A stretch of DNA of 36,209 nucleotides from Rickettsiales bacterium (GTDB lineage Bacteria; Pseudomonadota; Alphaproteobacteria; Rickettsiales; Deianiraeaceae). The stretch spans positions 1 to 36,209 of the forward strand of contig JAFSXL010000083.1 of assembly GCA_017444125.1 (NCBI GenBank), given 5' to 3'. The notes beneath the pieces are model-generated. The model was not told the origin of the DNA, did not search any database, and was given only the letters and a program-made list of their open reading frames with translations. The translations under genes were made by a program, and so were the position numbers. Below are positions 1-7,596 of the stretch, piece after piece. Every line of letters starts with the position of its first letter. Positions within the stretch are counted from its first letter, which is position 1.

Positions 1-29
1 CTCGTCCAAACGGCTCCGCCCCGCGCAAC
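1..29. repeat. GC-rich palindromic repeat, truncated by window edge
   Basis: This is the end of a copy of the dispersed GC-rich palindrome seen elsewhere in the window. It shows the inner CCAAAC segment, a CGGCTCCGCC stretch and the terminal GCGCAAC, in the same orientation as the copy at 4226-4306. The rest lies outside the window. It sits 7 bases beyond the stop of the AddA-like helicase gene, so it may also act as a 3' hairpin for that transcript. Confidence 0.75.
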
Positions 30-35
30 AATCTA

Positions 36-2333
36 TCAACTAACCAACATCTTCCCAAAACACCCTCCGCTTGCGTTTGAGATATACAAAAACCTCCTCT
101 TTGCACGCGTAATTGCAACATACAACAATCTGATTTCTTCCAAATCACGCTTGTTCTGTTTGGCCTCTATTTCTGCAACAAGCTGTTCGTTATCAAACCT
201 CTCATTGGCAGCCGACCCTTGATTATACCAAAATGTTCCATCGTTAAAAAATATACACTTATTTCCACCCGTTGCGCCTCTTTCCTCCAAGTCCATAAGA
301 ACAACATTGTCAAATTCAAGTCCCTTCACGCCATGTATTGTGCTAAAATATATACCATCATCTGCACGCACGTCCTTATCCTTATACTCATCATTGTCAA
401 CATATTGCAAAAAGCCACGCAAGTTATAATCCTGCCACTCCTCTGTTTTAGTATATTCTGCAATCATCCGCCCCAGCAGGCCGACATATTGATTATATGC
501 AGTGATATTCTCCTTTTCAAGGAATTGTTTTATTTTGATAAGGATATTTGTCAGCGTCATCTCCTGCATTTCCAGGATGTCATTCAGGAATGTGTAAATC
601 TTCTTCAATCGTTCGTTCTGCCAGCTACGAATTTGCAAGCTCTCAAATAGCGTCTCTGTGTGATTTTTTATCTCCTCAATGTCTGCATCTGTCAGATTGA
701 AAAACTCACTTTTCAGCAAGCACGCCAAGTTCATGTCATCGTTTTGTAAAATCGCAAACTTGAATATCGTTAGCAAGTCAAAGAAGTAGATGCTTTTTGT
801 AGCAATGTCTGGGGACAAATTCACATTATCAACAAGCTTTTGAACTTCCCACAGAATATCATACGCAAAGCCGTTTTTACTACTCCTTTTTGGAACAATT
901 ATTGCAGTTGAACCCTTTTGTGCGTTGTAGAAATTTACAATATCATCTGCAATCATGATAGCATTTGAATTGTCCTTTTTCTGCTGTTCTATCTCCTTTT
1001 TTATGCGGTCAACCCAATCCTCTTGGTCATTTTTGTCCCGTTTTAAGTCATATTGCTTTTTGATAATAGTCTCTTTTTGCTCTGACAGCTTCGCATTTTC
1101 CTCACTGACATTGTGCTTGATGATATATTTCTCTCCAACATTAAATGCTGACTTTTGCTGGTTGAATATGTCATCAACAAATTGTAATATCTCCTTGCAC
1201 GAACGGTATGATGTTGTCAGTTCTTCGTATTGTAGTGGACTGTTTGTCTTGGAAAGAAGTGTCTCAAATTTTTGTTGATATTCAAAATAGTTATCCAGAT
1301 TTGCACCTTGAAAGCTATAAATTGACTGCTTTTCATCCCCAACAACGAAGATAGAGCATGACTGTTGATTTTTTAGTTTGCTCTCAACATATGAGTAAAT
1401 AATCTGCCAGCTGATTGGATTGGTGTCCTGTGCCTCATCAAGCATGATGTGCTCATAACCTTCGTCTTGCAGACCGTGCTCCTTCGCAAATTTCATTGCC
1501 TCGTAAAGTATATCATCATAGCTTATGACATTCATTTCTTGCTTGAACTGTTTGTATAATGCCAACACCTTGCGTGCTATTTTCAGCACCGCCAGATTGG
1601 TTGAAATATATTCAAACTGTTGCTGTTTTATGAAATACTCTTGCAGTTTGCGATAAAACATTTCATTTGGCGACTTCGGCACCCTCTTCCTTGGTGTGCC
1701 TTTGAGCGTCATCACAACATCATACCAATTTGCAAAATCATACACATCATCAGCATTATCAGTGATTTTCTCCAAAACATCTTTTGACTGGAACTTCAAT
1801 GCTCTTTGCACCTCATTCCCATATCTTTTAACTGTTTCCTCCGTGATGCGCGGGATATATCGCGGTAGCAAATCATCTGTTTTAGCATTATCAAATAGCT
1901 CCAAAAACGAGTTCTGGTTGTCTATAATCTCAAAAATCAAGCGCCGCAACTCACTCACAGGTGCATTTTTTGACAGCACAGCAATGTTTTCATCATCTTT
2001 TAACTGATGAGTTATCCTGTTTGCAAGCTTTGACTTCTGCCGATAATCACTGTTTATTATGCTTGTGTCCTTTTTCAAAAGGTTGTGCTTGATTAGCAAA
2101 TCCTGACAAAAAGAGTGAATTGTCATGATTTTCAGCTCCTTATCTTGCAAACTCGGCCGCTCGCGTTTTATCCTATTCTTCATTTCCAGTGCCGCTGCAT
2201 TGGTATAGGTTATACACAAAATCTGCCAAGGTTGGACGCCGCTGTCAATCAATTCTTTATATCTTGAAGTCAATCGTGTTGTCTTTCCACTTCCCGCGTT
2301 AGCTCTTATCCAAATATTGTTGCCCCATGCCAT
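36..2333 (-). CDS. addA: AddA-like UvrD/Rep superfamily 1 helicase, short form without nuclease domain
   Basis: This is an ATP-dependent DNA helicase of the UvrD/RecB-like superfamily 1, resembling the alphaproteobacterial double-strand-break repair helicase AddA. All main motifs are visible: Walker A ANAGSGKTT (residues 11-19), Walker B DEAQD (about 300), GDEKQSIYSFQGA (about 330), TIHGVKGLEF (about 665) and the final YVAITRAKRRF. At 765 residues it is far shorter than full AddA (usually over 1000), because the protein ends soon after motif VI and has no C-terminal RecB-type nuclease domain. The ATG lies 2 bases after the dnaB stop, so the two are probably cotranscribed. No addB is in the window. 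It may be a helicase-only version or a gene truncated at its 3' end next to a repeat. The helicase family is certain; the AddA name is likely. Confidence 0.85.
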   Translation of the reverse strand: MAWGNNIWIRANAGSGKTTRLTSRYKELIDSGVQPWQILCITYTNAAALEMKNRIKRERPSLQDKELKIMTIHSFCQDLLIKHNLLKKDTSIINSDYRQKSKLANRITHQLKDDENIAVLSKNAPVSELRRLIFEIIDNQNSFLELFDNAKTDDLLPRYIPRITEETVKRYGNEVQRALKFQSKDVLEKITDNADDVYDFANWYDVVMTLKGTPRKRVPKSPNEMFYRKLQEYFIKQQQFEYISTNLAVLKIARKVLALYKQFKQEMNVISYDDILYEAMKFAKEHGLQDEGYEHIMLDEAQDTNPISWQIIYSYVESKLKNQQSCSIFVVGDEKQSIYSFQGANLDNYFEYQQKFETLLSKTNSPLQYEELTTSYRSCKEILQFVDDIFNQQKSAFNVGEKYIIKHNVSEENAKLSEQKETIIKKQYDLKRDKNDQEDWVDRIKKEIEQQKKDNSNAIMIADDIVNFYNAQKGSTAIIVPKRSSKNGFAYDILWEVQKLVDNVNLSPDIATKSIYFFDLLTIFKFAILQNDDMNLACLLKSEFFNLTDADIEEIKNHTETLFESLQIRSWQNERLKKIYTFLNDILEMQEMTLTNILIKIKQFLEKENITAYNQYVGLLGRMIAEYTKTEEWQDYNLRGFLQYVDNDEYKDKDVRADDGIYFSTIHGVKGLEFDNVVLMDLEERGATGGNKCIFFNDGTFWYNQGSAANERFDNEQLVAEIEAKQNKRDLEEIRLLYVAITRAKRRFLYISNASGGCFGKMLVS

Positions 2334-2335
2334 AA

Positions 2336-3955
2336 CTACGAGAATACTTTTGCCAGCTCGTCATCAATGTCTTGCTCCATGTTTTCTGGCTCCGCAATAG
2401 CTTCTACCTGTGCTTGCTGCGGTGTTGCACTTGGTGCTCTGCTTGCACTTTTTCTATATTCCGCCAATGCGCTCTCTGCCTGCGCGCTGTTTGCTGCATT
2501 ACTAAACAGCACATGCTCTGCATCAAAGTATAAATGCACTGTGCCAATTTGTCCGTTTCTATTCTTGGCAACAATCACCTCTGCCAAATTCTTGATTTTG
2601 TCATATTTCTTCAACCATGCCGCATGTAGCTCCTTGTCATTATCATCAGAGTTCTCATGCAATTTTGGTTCCTTTCTGGCCTCATAATATGCCTCACGGT
2701 AAAGCATCATAACAATGTCAGCATCCTGCTCTATTGTTCCACTTTCACGAAGATCTGACAACTGTGGACGTTTATCTTTTCTGTCTGCACCTTCAACTGC
2801 ACGGGACAACTGCGACAGCGCAACAACTGGAATATCAAGCTCCTTGGCAATGACTTTCAATGTGCTTGTGATTTCTGCAATTTCAAGAACACGATTTGCA
2901 TTTCCCTTTGATGGGCGCAACAGTTGGAGATAGTCAATGAATATCGCGCAAATGTTGTATTTACGTTTTAGATACCTTGCGCGTGAACGAAGCAGTGAAA
3001 TATTCAACGCCGGCGTATCATCAATAAACATTGGCAGTTCACCCACCTCTGACATAATATTTTGTATTTCCAGCCACTCGGCATCGGAGATTTTCTTGTT
3101 CTTTTCCACAACTTCGCCGAACTCATCCTTTGCATCATAGCGCCCAGTGTGAATTGTCTTTGTGCTATATTTTGAGCGCATTGAGACAATACGTGCAGCC
3201 AGTTGTTCGCCTGACATTTCAAGTGAGAATACTGCTACGCCTGATTTGTCTTCCTTCTTTTTGGCCTCTTTGTTGAGTATATTTGCAGCATTTAGTGCCA
3301 TGGCCGTTACCAGTGCGGTCTTACCCATTGATGGACGCGCCGCAATGATAATCAAATCGCCTTTTTGAAAACCACCTGTAATCTGGTCTATGTCTGTGAA
3401 ATCTGTCCTGACGCCCTGTATTGCCTTGCTGCTCTTGCGGGCTTTCTCCAATTTGTCCTTCAAGATTGATGTATATTTTCCAAGCTTGGTATAAGTGTCC
3501 TTCTCGGCCTGCTCGCTGGTTATGCCATAAATCTGTTGTTCTATTTCTCCAATCTTATTTTCAATTTCGCCAAACGATGAATGGTTGATGACTTCGCCAA
3601 GGTTCTGATTTAGTCCTACCAATTCCCGCTTCAACTGCAAGAAATTTAGGATTTTCACCATTTCCTTTGGGTTTGTTGTTGCCGTTGTTGCTGCATCCAC
3701 CAAATTGGAAATATACTGCTTTAGCTCCTCATTTTTCAAGTCAATCCCACTATCAACCAGTGAGTAAAACAGCACCTTTTCATCGGCTTGCTTGTTGTTT
3801 TCCAAGAGGTGTTTTATCTCTGCAAAAATCCTTCGGTTTGTATCAAAATAGAATGTGCCATCCTTAATTTGTAGTTCAATCAACTGCAAAACCTTGTTTT
3901 CAATGAGAATACTTCCAAGCAACTGTTGCTCTAATTGTTCGTCATACAACTGCAC
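2336..3955 (-). CDS. dnaB: Replicative DNA helicase DnaB
   Basis: This is the hexameric replicative helicase that unwinds DNA ahead of the replisome. The N-terminal DnaB domain begins with the typical EQQLLGSILIENK. The RecA-like C-terminal domain carries Walker A (ARPSMGKTA), the FIDYLQLL segment and DLRESGTIEQDADIVMMLYR. The open frame reaches upstream to 4123, but that part encodes only a GC-rich palindrome and looks non-coding. I chose GTG at 3955 (539 residues) because AGGAG lies 9 bases upstream (3965-3969) and the protein then starts just before the conserved domain. The stop is 2 bases from the addA-like ATG, which suggests a replication/repair operon. The leader holds two strong GC-rich hairpins (4051-4165). 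The identity is certain and the start moderately so. Confidence 0.95.
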   Translation of the reverse strand: MQLYDEQLEQQLLGSILIENKVLQLIELQIKDGTFYFDTNRRIFAEIKHLLENNKQADEKVLFYSLVDSGIDLKNEELKQYISNLVDAATTATTNPKEMVKILNFLQLKRELVGLNQNLGEVINHSSFGEIENKIGEIEQQIYGITSEQAEKDTYTKLGKYTSILKDKLEKARKSSKAIQGVRTDFTDIDQITGGFQKGDLIIIAARPSMGKTALVTAMALNAANILNKEAKKKEDKSGVAVFSLEMSGEQLAARIVSMRSKYSTKTIHTGRYDAKDEFGEVVEKNKKISDAEWLEIQNIMSEVGELPMFIDDTPALNISLLRSRARYLKRKYNICAIFIDYLQLLRPSKGNANRVLEIAEITSTLKVIAKELDIPVVALSQLSRAVEGADRKDKRPQLSDLRESGTIEQDADIVMMLYREAYYEARKEPKLHENSDDNDKELHAAWLKKYDKIKNLAEVIVAKNRNGQIGTVHLYFDAEHVLFSNAANSAQAESALAEYRKSASRAPSATPQQAQVEAIAEPENMEQDIDDELAKVFS

Positions 3956-4050
3956 TGTGTTATTCTCCTGAGCCACGTGCTGATGTAAGAGGGGAGTTTG
4001 TAAAATGCAAGGAGGAAATAGATTGGTAATGAAGAAAAAGATTTTGTATT

Positions 4051-4105
4051 GCGCGGCCGCAGGCCTTGACTTGTCAAGGGCGGAGGCGGTCGGCAGCGGC
4101 CGCGC
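4051..4105. repeat. Nested GC-rich hairpin in the dnaB leader
   Basis: A perfect 10-base inverted repeat, GCGCGGCCGC at 4051-4060 and GCGGCCGCGC at 4096-4105, encloses a second perfect inverted repeat, CCTTGAC/GTCAAGG, at 4063-4078. The sequence lies in otherwise AT-rich DNA just upstream of dnaB. It is a different sequence from the GTTGCGC...GCGCAAC family. It could be a palindromic mobile element or a structured 5' leader. Confidence 0.7.
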
Positions 4106-4107
4106 AT

Positions 4108-4165
4108 GCCAAAGGCCCCGCACGTCAAATGGTGCAAAGTGCTTTTCGTGCGCAGGGGCTTTGGC
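4108..4165. repeat. Second long hairpin upstream of dnaB
   Basis: GCCAAAGGCCCCGCACG at the left pairs with CGTGC(GCA)GGGGCTTTGGC at the right, around a loop of roughly 20 bases. It begins 3 bases beyond the hairpin at 4051-4105, so the two form a tandem structured block. On the dnaB strand it is not followed by a T run, so it is not a simple terminator. Its function is unknown. Confidence 0.65.
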
Positions 4166-4225
4166 GTAAAGACCCGCAAATTTTTAAATTTTTTGCTTAT
4201 ATTGCAACTTTTTTTTAAAACCCGT

Positions 4226-4306
4226 GTTGCGCCGCCCGAGGCCACGCCCTCGCCGTTTGGCTGCGCCTCGTTCCTCGTCGGCCAAACGCGCTCCGCTCCG
4301 CGCAAC
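4226..4306. repeat. GC-rich palindromic repeat, short inner-arm type
   Basis: An 81-bp element bounded by GTTGCGC and GCGCAAC. An inner stem, GTTTGGC/GCCAAAC, surrounds the loop TGCGCCTCGTTCCTCGTC. It sits between the small hypothetical gene at 4327 and the dnaB leader. The outer arm GCCCGAGGCCACGCCCTCGC is shared with the copies at 22243 and 22706. Confidence 0.85.
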
Positions 4307-4326
4307 AATAAATTTATAATATGGTA

Positions 4327-4743
4327 TTAGAAATAATGAATATTGCCTCTTGTTGGAGTGGCCAATGAGACAATGTTTGGCTTACCGTTATTGTAGTAAA
4401 TTTGTTGAATTAGATCTGTTAATTGACTTGCGCATTCGTCTATCGTATATGTTTGGGCACCAATTATAGAGGGACAAGAATACTTATTGTTCATATAAAA
4501 CCCAACATGACTATATTGTTGATTATATTGATTGTATTCCATACTAAATTTTAAATGATTATTTTTTATATCCATTTCTGCAATTAAATTATTGTTGTCA
4601 ATTCTGACGTCTAATTTGGAGATATTGTATGGTTGTACATAATCATTTAATAATTGTTGCAAGTAATCTTTGCCTGCATCAATTTTCTCGTGCAATAGCA
4701 TATAAAAAACAACTAATAATACACAAATGTTGTTAAACGTCAA
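4327..4743 (-). CDS. Small hypothetical protein with hydrophobic N-terminus
   Basis: I do not recognise this 138-residue protein. The first 16 residues (TFNNICVLLVVFYMLL) are hydrophobic and could be a signal peptide or membrane anchor. The remainder is polar, rich in Asn, Tyr and Gln, and contains two cysteines (in YSCPS and DECAS). The start is uncertain. The longest frame begins with TTG at 4743, while the first ATG is at 4701 and would remove most of the hydrophobic stretch. Neither has a Shine-Dalgarno sequence. The gene is flanked on both sides by GC-rich palindromes, as expected for an isolated insert between hslU and dnaB. Envelope location is an inference from the N-terminus only. 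Confidence 0.55.
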   Translation of the reverse strand: MTFNNICVLLVVFYMLLHEKIDAGKDYLQQLLNDYVQPYNISKLDVRIDNNNLIAEMDIKNNHLKFSMEYNQYNQQYSHVGFYMNNKYSCPSIIGAQTYTIDECASQLTDLIQQIYYNNGKPNIVSLATPTRGNIHYF

Positions 4744-4789
4744 TAAAAAAATTAAATCAATGTTGCGTTAAAATACGCCACCAATTTAT

Positions 4790-4884
4790 GTTGCGCCCGG
4801 GCGGAGCTGGTTTGCTGGACGAAGTGGAGCGGAGCGGAGCGAGGAGATTGCAAACCGCGAGGGCGTGGCCGCGGGCGGCGCAAC
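4790..4884. repeat. GC-rich palindromic repeat, long inner-arm type
   Basis: A 95-bp element with ends GTTGCGC/GGCGCAAC and an inner pair GTTTGC/GCAAAC enclosing a TGGACGAAGTGGAGCGGAGC-type loop. It is inverted relative to the copy at 4226. It lies between the hslU stop and the small hypothetical gene. The outer arm here is CCGCGAGGGCGTGGCCGCGG. Confidence 0.85.
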
Positions 4885-4905
4885 ATATCAATTATAAATT
4901 ATAAT

Positions 4906-6243
4906 TTATATCAAATACTTCCTCACATTCACCTTCTTGTCAAAGATGTCCTCTGTGGCCTTTTCAACATATTTTTTGTCAATGACAACTTCGGAGCCAC
5001 TTTTGCCATTGTAACTCACATCTTCGGTGACCTTCTCAATGACGGAAAATAGTCGTCTTGCACCTGTGTTTTCTAGCTCACTATTCATGCGATGCGCCAG
5101 CTCGGCAATCGCACGTACGCCGTTTGGTTCAAATACTACATTAATTCCATCCACTTTCAGCAATGACTTTTGTTGCTCCAAAAGGTTATATTTCAAATCC
5201 GTAAGAATGTGTTCAAAGTCGTCTACTGTGAGTGATTTCAACTCCACCTGCACTGGAAAACGCCCTTGCAACTCTGGCATAAGATCTGATACTTTATTAT
5301 CATGGAATGCACCGGCCGCGATGAAGAGAATGTGGTCTGTCTTGACTGTGCCGTATTTTGTTTGCACCATTGTCCCTTCAATAATTGGTAGCAAGTCCCT
5401 CTGCACGCCTTCACGAGATACCTCACCGCGAGATTGTGCCTCCTTGTGGCTTATTAACTTGTCAATCTCATCACGGAAGACGACACCTTTTTGCTCTATT
5501 TTACGTAGGATATCAGCAATGATAAGTCCTTTGTCAACATGCTTTGCTACTTCTGCCTCAACGAGTGTCTCCAATGCCTCACGGACTTTGACCTTTTTAA
5601 GCTCTTTTTTGTTCTTCTTTTCTGGTCCACTATAATCAAAGAGAGGAATGATACTTATCATTGCAGTTGCAGCTCCCATTGCTGGTGTCCCATCAAAGAA
5701 CTGGTCGCTTGTCTGGTTTTTGTTTGGGTTTTCTGGCAATGCTATTTCAACCTCCTGATTGTCATATTCTCCATTAGCAAGTTTTTCATCGTCCAGATTG
5801 ACAAATCCATCTTTGCGGAGGGCGTCTCCAACCGTTTTTAGAGCATTGGCCTTGGCTGTTTCTTCATATTTCTTAGCAAGATTGTTCTTCTCGCGCTTGA
5901 TTGTTATCTCAACCAAATCACGAATGATTGTCTCTACGTCCTTACCAGCATATCCAACTTCGGTGAACTTTGTCATCTCCACCTTGATGAATGGGCTGTC
6001 GGTGATATCTGCTACACGGCGAGCAATTTCTGTTTTTCCTACACCAGTAGGACCAGATAAGAGGACATTTTTTGGTGTTATCTCGGAACGAAGTTTTTCA
6101 TCTTCTACCATCATTCTTCTTCCACGATTGACAAATGCGATAGCAACCAACTTCTTTGCTTCATCCTGACCGATGATGTAATTATTCATTTCCTTGACAA
6201 TCTCCTTTGGTGTTTTGTGTGAAATTTCTGCTTTTTTCATCAT
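4906..6243 (-). CDS. hslU: ATP-dependent protease ATPase subunit HslU (ClpY)
   Basis: This AAA+ unfoldase feeds proteins into the HslV peptidase in the cytoplasm. Its 445 residues match the family length. Visible features are the N-terminal IIGQDEAK, Walker A GPTGVGKT (64-71), the pore loop GYAG (97-100), the inserted I-domain (about 110-240), Walker B with D258-E259, the GEVSREGVQRDLLPIIEG stretch and sensor region PELQGRFP. The C-terminal tail ends KYLI, comparable to the tail that docks into HslV. One oddity is Arg257 just before the Walker B Asp-Glu, where the family has a hydrophobic residue. The hslV partner is not adjacent as it is in many bacteria and must lie elsewhere. The ATG pair at 6243/6240 has no clear Shine-Dalgarno. 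Confidence 0.95.
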   Translation of the reverse strand: MMKKAEISHKTPKEIVKEMNNYIIGQDEAKKLVAIAFVNRGRRMMVEDEKLRSEITPKNVLLSGPTGVGKTEIARRVADITDSPFIKVEMTKFTEVGYAGKDVETIIRDLVEITIKREKNNLAKKYEETAKANALKTVGDALRKDGFVNLDDEKLANGEYDNQEVEIALPENPNKNQTSDQFFDGTPAMGAATAMISIIPLFDYSGPEKKNKKELKKVKVREALETLVEAEVAKHVDKGLIIADILRKIEQKGVVFRDEIDKLISHKEAQSRGEVSREGVQRDLLPIIEGTMVQTKYGTVKTDHILFIAAGAFHDNKVSDLMPELQGRFPVQVELKSLTVDDFEHILTDLKYNLLEQQKSLLKVDGINVVFEPNGVRAIAELAHRMNSELENTGARRLFSVIEKVTEDVSYNGKSGSEVVIDKKYVEKATEDIFDKKVNVRKYLI

Positions 6244-6290
6244 AACTGATGATATAAATAACTATATTTATTTTAAAATCAATATGAAAT

Positions 6291-6384
6291 GTTGCGCGGC
6301 GCGGAGCGCGTTTGCTGGACGAAGTGGAGCGTAGCGGAGCGAGGAGAGTGCAAACGGCGAGGGCGTGGCCTCGGGCGGCGCAAC
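6291..6384. repeat. GC-rich palindromic repeat, long inner-arm type
   Basis: A 94-bp element nearly identical to the copy at 35574-35667 (differing at a few bases) and a reverse-complement relative of the one at 22243. Ends are GTTGCGC and GCGCAAC. It fills the gap between the hslU start and the end of the caspase-like gene. Confidence 0.9.
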
Positions 6385-6398
6385 AGATAAAAATAAAA

Positions 6399-7475
6399 TC
6401 AGTGGCTTATTGTGCTGTCGTTTTTATTTATGCTATTATTAATGTTGTTGTCATTGTTTATATTTTTGCATGCATAGCTATAAATGCATGAATTTTTCTT
6501 GTTCTTTGCTTGATCACCAATATATCCGCGCCATCTATCTTTATTGCGTTGTTCTTCTTTATAATCATAAAACCACAATGTATCTTTAATCCTGCTATAA
6601 AGCGGTTTACAATAATCATCTAACGAAAAATAAACTTTTCTATCTGATCCATATCTTATGTTCCATTCAGGATGAGTTCTTTGTTGCTCTTGTAACCAAT
6701 CCGTCACAAACGTCTTAGCATCTTTTCTGGAAAACAAATACTTAATATGTTGTTTAATATATTCAAATTTACCCGGTAAGCCTTTTCCTTTTTTCATTGT
6801 AAAAAAATATGGTTTCTTTTCGCCAAGAATTGGTACAACGACATTAACAGAGTTATTTGGAATGACATTTGTGAACCAAATTCGGTTTTTGTATTTATCA
6901 TCCAATGTATCGCCATCTTTTGTGAAAAAATCTGCCAAAATACCAAATACATTATTCTCTTTTCTCCACAAATTAGATTGTTGATAAATAAGTTTTTCCT
7001 TTTCCTGCCAATCTTTACTTTGACTTTTGAAGTAATTGCCCCATTCACTTTCTGATTCTGGCATGCAAAATGCTCCATAACATGAACTAGTTTTAAAATA
7101 TAATTTTCTATTTGGATCTTTATCAAGAAAATTTTCTTTGATTATTTTCACAACTTCTTTAAATCGATCCTTAATCTTCCCGTCAACACCATCTTTTGGA
7201 CTATCATAATAACCATTTGTATTGCCGTGTTCAGCAATCATTAGTTTTAAAACTTTCACATCCTTATATTTTGGATTGTCTTCGCTCAACAACCATTTTA
7301 ATCGCTCCATGTTTCTTTTCCAAGTCTTCTCACTTGCATCCCATCTAATGTATTTTCCAATGGCATATTCCTTTGAAAAATTCCTTTCCTTAATTTTCCA
7401 TTGGCTATTTCCAACGACGATATAAGCAACATCGCGATGTTTATCTATTTTTGATTTATCTATTTCTTCTACCAT
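6399..7475 (-). CDS. Predicted caspase-like (clan CD) cysteine peptidase, paralog A
   Basis: This 358-residue protein is a clear paralog of the one at 17678-18922. Shared segments are VAYIVVGN near residue 16, GKYIRWD (40-46), LKLMIAEHG (76-84), the NFLDKDPNRKLYF region (115-127) and SSCYG (130-134). Two hydrophobic strands end in His83-Gly and Cys132-x-Gly, 49 residues apart. This is the layout of the catalytic His and Cys in clan CD peptidases such as caspases. The C-terminal half differs from the paralog and ends in an Asn-rich tail. No signal peptide or membrane segment is visible. The fold assignment is an inference from motif pattern, not a family match. An effector role is possible but unproven. 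A promoter lies so close that the mRNA may be leaderless. Confidence 0.6.
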   Translation of the reverse strand: MVEEIDKSKIDKHRDVAYIVVGNSQWKIKERNFSKEYAIGKYIRWDASEKTWKRNMERLKWLLSEDNPKYKDVKVLKLMIAEHGNTNGYYDSPKDGVDGKIKDRFKEVVKIIKENFLDKDPNRKLYFKTSSCYGAFCMPESESEWGNYFKSQSKDWQEKEKLIYQQSNLWRKENNVFGILADFFTKDGDTLDDKYKNRIWFTNVIPNNSVNVVVPILGEKKPYFFTMKKGKGLPGKFEYIKQHIKYLFSRKDAKTFVTDWLQEQQRTHPEWNIRYGSDRKVYFSLDDYCKPLYSRIKDTLWFYDYKEEQRNKDRWRGYIGDQAKNKKNSCIYSYACKNINNDNNINNSINKNDSTISH

Positions 7476-7481
7476 GAACTA

Positions 7482-7509
7482 ATTATAACAGAAGTTTTCT
7501 TTGTTGCAA
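7482..7509 (-). promoter_or_regulatory. Predicted promoter of caspase-like paralog A, possibly leaderless
   Basis: On the minus strand, TTGCAA (7509-7504) and TATAAT (7487-7482) are separated by 16 bases. A start site 6-7 bases past the -10 would fall at 7475-7476, on the A of the ATG itself. There is no Shine-Dalgarno sequence, which fits a leaderless mRNA. Confidence 0.5.
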
Positions 7510-7596
7510 GTGAATTGTTTAGTGCAAAAAAACGCTAATGCTTATCTACATTTTGTCCCCATTTGACATTTACAATCACTATCTTACTACCACTCT

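Noticed and set aside
3956-4123. N-terminal extension of DnaB
   Set aside because: It reads through GC-rich hairpin DNA; GTG 3955 with AGGAG gives a normal DnaB start.
5027-5635. Long open frame opposite hslU
   Set aside because: It is antisense to a certain gene, is Ser/Thr-rich in the way of shadow frames, and has no start signal.
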